Shown here: positions 62,597 through 64,000 of the stretch, piece after piece
How positions within the stretch are numbered: the first letter of the stretch is position 1
Layout: every line of letters begins with the position of its first letter
From: Azohydromonas caseinilytica
Lineage (GTDB): Bacteria; Pseudomonadota; Gammaproteobacteria; Burkholderiales; Burkholderiaceae_C
Reading direction: 5' to 3'
DNA: 64,000 nucleotides
Assembly (NCBI RefSeq): GCF_012927045.1
Contig: NZ_JABBFW010000006.1
Coordinates: 164,461 to 228,460, forward strand
Made by a program: the position numbers and the translations under genes
Notes under the pieces: model-generated
Databases searched by the model: none
What the model was told of the DNA's origin: nothing
The model's input: the letters and a program-made list of their open reading frames with translations, nothing else

Positions 62597-64000
62597 GCGG
62601 CCTGCCCGCCCTGCTGCGCCAGCTCGTTTTGCCCGAGTGGCGCCAGCATCCGTGGCGGCTCGCCGTGGCGGTGCTGTCGGTCGCGCTGGGCGTGGCACTG
62701 GCCTTCTCCGTCCAGTTGATCAACCGCTCGGCGCTGGACGAGTTCTCCAGCGCCGCCCGCGCCGCCGCCGGCGAGCCCGATGTCATCCTGCGCAGCCCGG
62801 CCCAGGGCGCGCTCGACGACGCCTGGTTCGAGCGCGTCGCCCAATCGCCCCTGGTCCAGGCCGCCAGCCCGGTGCTGGAGGTAGACGCCGCCGCGCTGGA
62901 CGCGGCCGGGCAGCGCGTCTCCTTGAAGCTGCTGGGGCTGGACGCGCTGCGCGTCACGCCGCTGGCGGCGGCGCTGTTCCCGGTGCCGATGAAGGGCGCC
63001 TCGCTCACCGCCTTCCTGGAGCCCGACGCCGTCTTCCTCAACCCCGCCGCGCTGCAGAAACTGGGGCTCGAACCCGGCGGCACGCTGACGCTGCAGTACG
63101 GGCTGCAGCGGCTGCCGCTGCGCGTGCTGGGCAGCGTCACTGCCGGCGGGGCGCCGCTGGCGGTCATGGACATCGCCGCGGCGCAGGCGCGCTTCGGCGT
63201 GGGGAAACTCTCGCGCATCGACATCCGGCTGGCGGCCGGCGCCGACGCCCGCGCGCTGCGCGAGGCGCTGAACCTGCCGCCCGGGGTGACCCTGGCCGAG
63301 CCGCAGGCGGCGGCGCAGCGGGTGTCGGACCTGTCGCGCGCCTACCGCGTCAACCTGACCGTGCTGGCGCTGGTGGCGCTGTTCGTGGGCGGCTTCCTGG
63401 TCTTCTCGGTGCTGGCGCTGTCCGTCGCGCAGCGCACGCCGCAGCTGGCGCTGCTGGGCGTGCTGGGGCTGTCGGCGCGGCAGCGGCGCGGGCTGGTCCT
63501 GGCCGAATCGGCCGCCATCGGACTGCTGGGCAGCCTCATCGGCCTGGCGCTGGGCACGGCCCTGGCGGCGCTGGCGCTGCGCTGGCTCGCCGGCGACCTG
63601 GGCGGCGGCTATTTCACGAACATCGCGCCGCGGCTGCAGTTCTCGGTCCCGGCGGCGCTGGTGTTCGGCGCGCTGGGCGCGGCCGCGGCGCTGATCGGCG
63701 GCTGGTGGCCGGCCCGCATGGCGCAGCAGATGGCGCCGGCCCAGGCGCTCAAGGGCTTGGGGGGCGCCACGCCACCGGCCCCGGCCTGGCGCGCGCCGGC
63801 GCTGCTGGCGCTGGGCGGCCTGCTGGCACTGCTGCCGCCGGTGGCCGGGCTGCCGCTGCCGGCCTACGTGTCGGTGGCCTGCCTGCTGCTGGGCGGCATC
63901 GCCTGCGTGCCGGCCGCGGTGGCGCTGCTGCTGCGCTTCCTGCACCCGCGCTCGGCCCTGGGGCTGCTGGCGGTGCAGCGCGCGCGGCATGAGCAGCACG
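62593..64000 (+). CDS. FtsX-like ABC transporter permease (partial, runs off the window)
   Basis: The reading frame starts at a GTG (62593) that overlaps the ATPase stop and stays open to base 64000, about 469 codons. The N-terminus has one helix (RLAVAVLSVALGVALAFSVQLI). A periplasmic MacB-like domain follows, then an FtsX core (LTVLALVALFVGGFLVFSVLALSVAQRTPQLALLGVLG, split by prediction) with further helices. Full relatives have about 800-850 residues and a second FtsX unit, so roughly half is missing from the window. Together with the ATPase it would act in lipoprotein or lipid-linked export. Confidence 0.9.
   Translation, partial: MSGLPALLRQLVLPEWRQHPWRLAVAVLSVALGVALAFSVQLINRSALDEFSSAARAAAGEPDVILRSPAQGALDDAWFERVAQSPLVQAASPVLEVDAAALDAAGQRVSLKLLGLDALRVTPLAAALFPVPMKGASLTAFLEPDAVFLNPAALQKLGLEPGGTLTLQYGLQRLPLRVLGSVTAGGAPLAVMDIAAAQARFGVGKLSRIDIRLAAGADARALREALNLPPGVTLAEPQAAAQRVSDLSRAYRVNLTVLALVALFVGGFLVFSVLALSVAQRTPQLALLGVLGLSARQRRGLVLAESAAIGLLGSLIGLALGTALAALALRWLAGDLGGGYFTNIAPRLQFSVPAALVFGALGAAAALIGGWWPARMAQQMAPAQALKGLGGATPPAPAWRAPALLALGGLLALLPPVAGLPLPAYVSVACLLLGGIACVPAAVALLLRFLHPRSALGLLAVQRARHEQH

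Overview
The window is a gene-dense, high-GC (roughly 70 %) bacterial chromosome segment. Its gene order points to Burkholderiales, most likely Comamonadaceae (Variovorax/Ramlibacter-like). The evidence is the block LysR-leuC-entericidin-leuD-leuB-asd-fimV-truA-trpF-trpB-trpA-accD-folC-SPOR-cvpA-purF-metZ-gltX and the TCA block gltA-sdhEBADC / gntR / mdh / citE-like / acnB. The species cannot be named from sequence reading alone.

Layout. 1-877: a minus-strand array of seven tRNA genes (Glu x3, Asp x2, Ala x2) with an exact internal duplication, directly downstream of gltX. 961-20657: one long minus-strand run of housekeeping genes for Met, purine, folate, fatty-acid, Trp, Asp-family and Leu biosynthesis, with many 1-4 bp stop/start overlaps. 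20869-27495: a selenium region. A minus-strand set egtD, senB-like glycosyltransferase and selD/senC faces a plus-strand ABC importer of the putative selenate class (binding protein, ATPase, two permeases). It looks like a selenometabolite (selenoneine/selenosugar) locus, but no SenA/EgtB-type synthase gene is present. 27545-27767: a complex of nested inverted repeats (REP-like). 27796-28779: a Bug-family binding protein.

28955-40908: a TCA-cycle region with gltA, sdhE, sdhB, sdhA, sdhD, sdhC and gntR on minus, and mdh, a CitE-like lyase, an exported unknown protein and acnB on plus. A 17-bp identical sequence containing a palindrome lies in the gntR-mdh intergenic region and again before acnB, so the HutC-type GntR regulator probably controls both. 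41004-43457: a cytochrome P450 gene diverging from an AraC-type regulator. 43483-46487: a cysteine hydrolase, a double PRC-barrel exported protein, a Gly/Ser-rich exported protein and a cytosolic-type copper storage protein with 19 Cys.

46680-51004: exonuclease I, an exported ATP-dependent DNA ligase and a pseudouridine synthase with an 18-copy 12-residue repeat, bracketed by two related palindromic repeats. 51274-56310: a small exported repeat protein, then a three-gene signalling operon (PAS histidine kinase, LOV blue-light hybrid kinase, single-domain response regulator). 56520-60122: a Bcr/CflA exporter overlapping miaA, an LprI-like exported protein and a GNAT acetyltransferase. 60142-61714: a visibly lower-GC pair (lipase-like hydrolase and a single-pass membrane protein), probably acquired. 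61934-64000: a LolD-type ABC ATPase and an FtsX-type permease that runs off the window.

Gene-free stretches near 300 bases: 27496-27795 is filled by the repeat complex; 38018-38316 holds the acnB operator; 51631-51925 shows nothing I can support.
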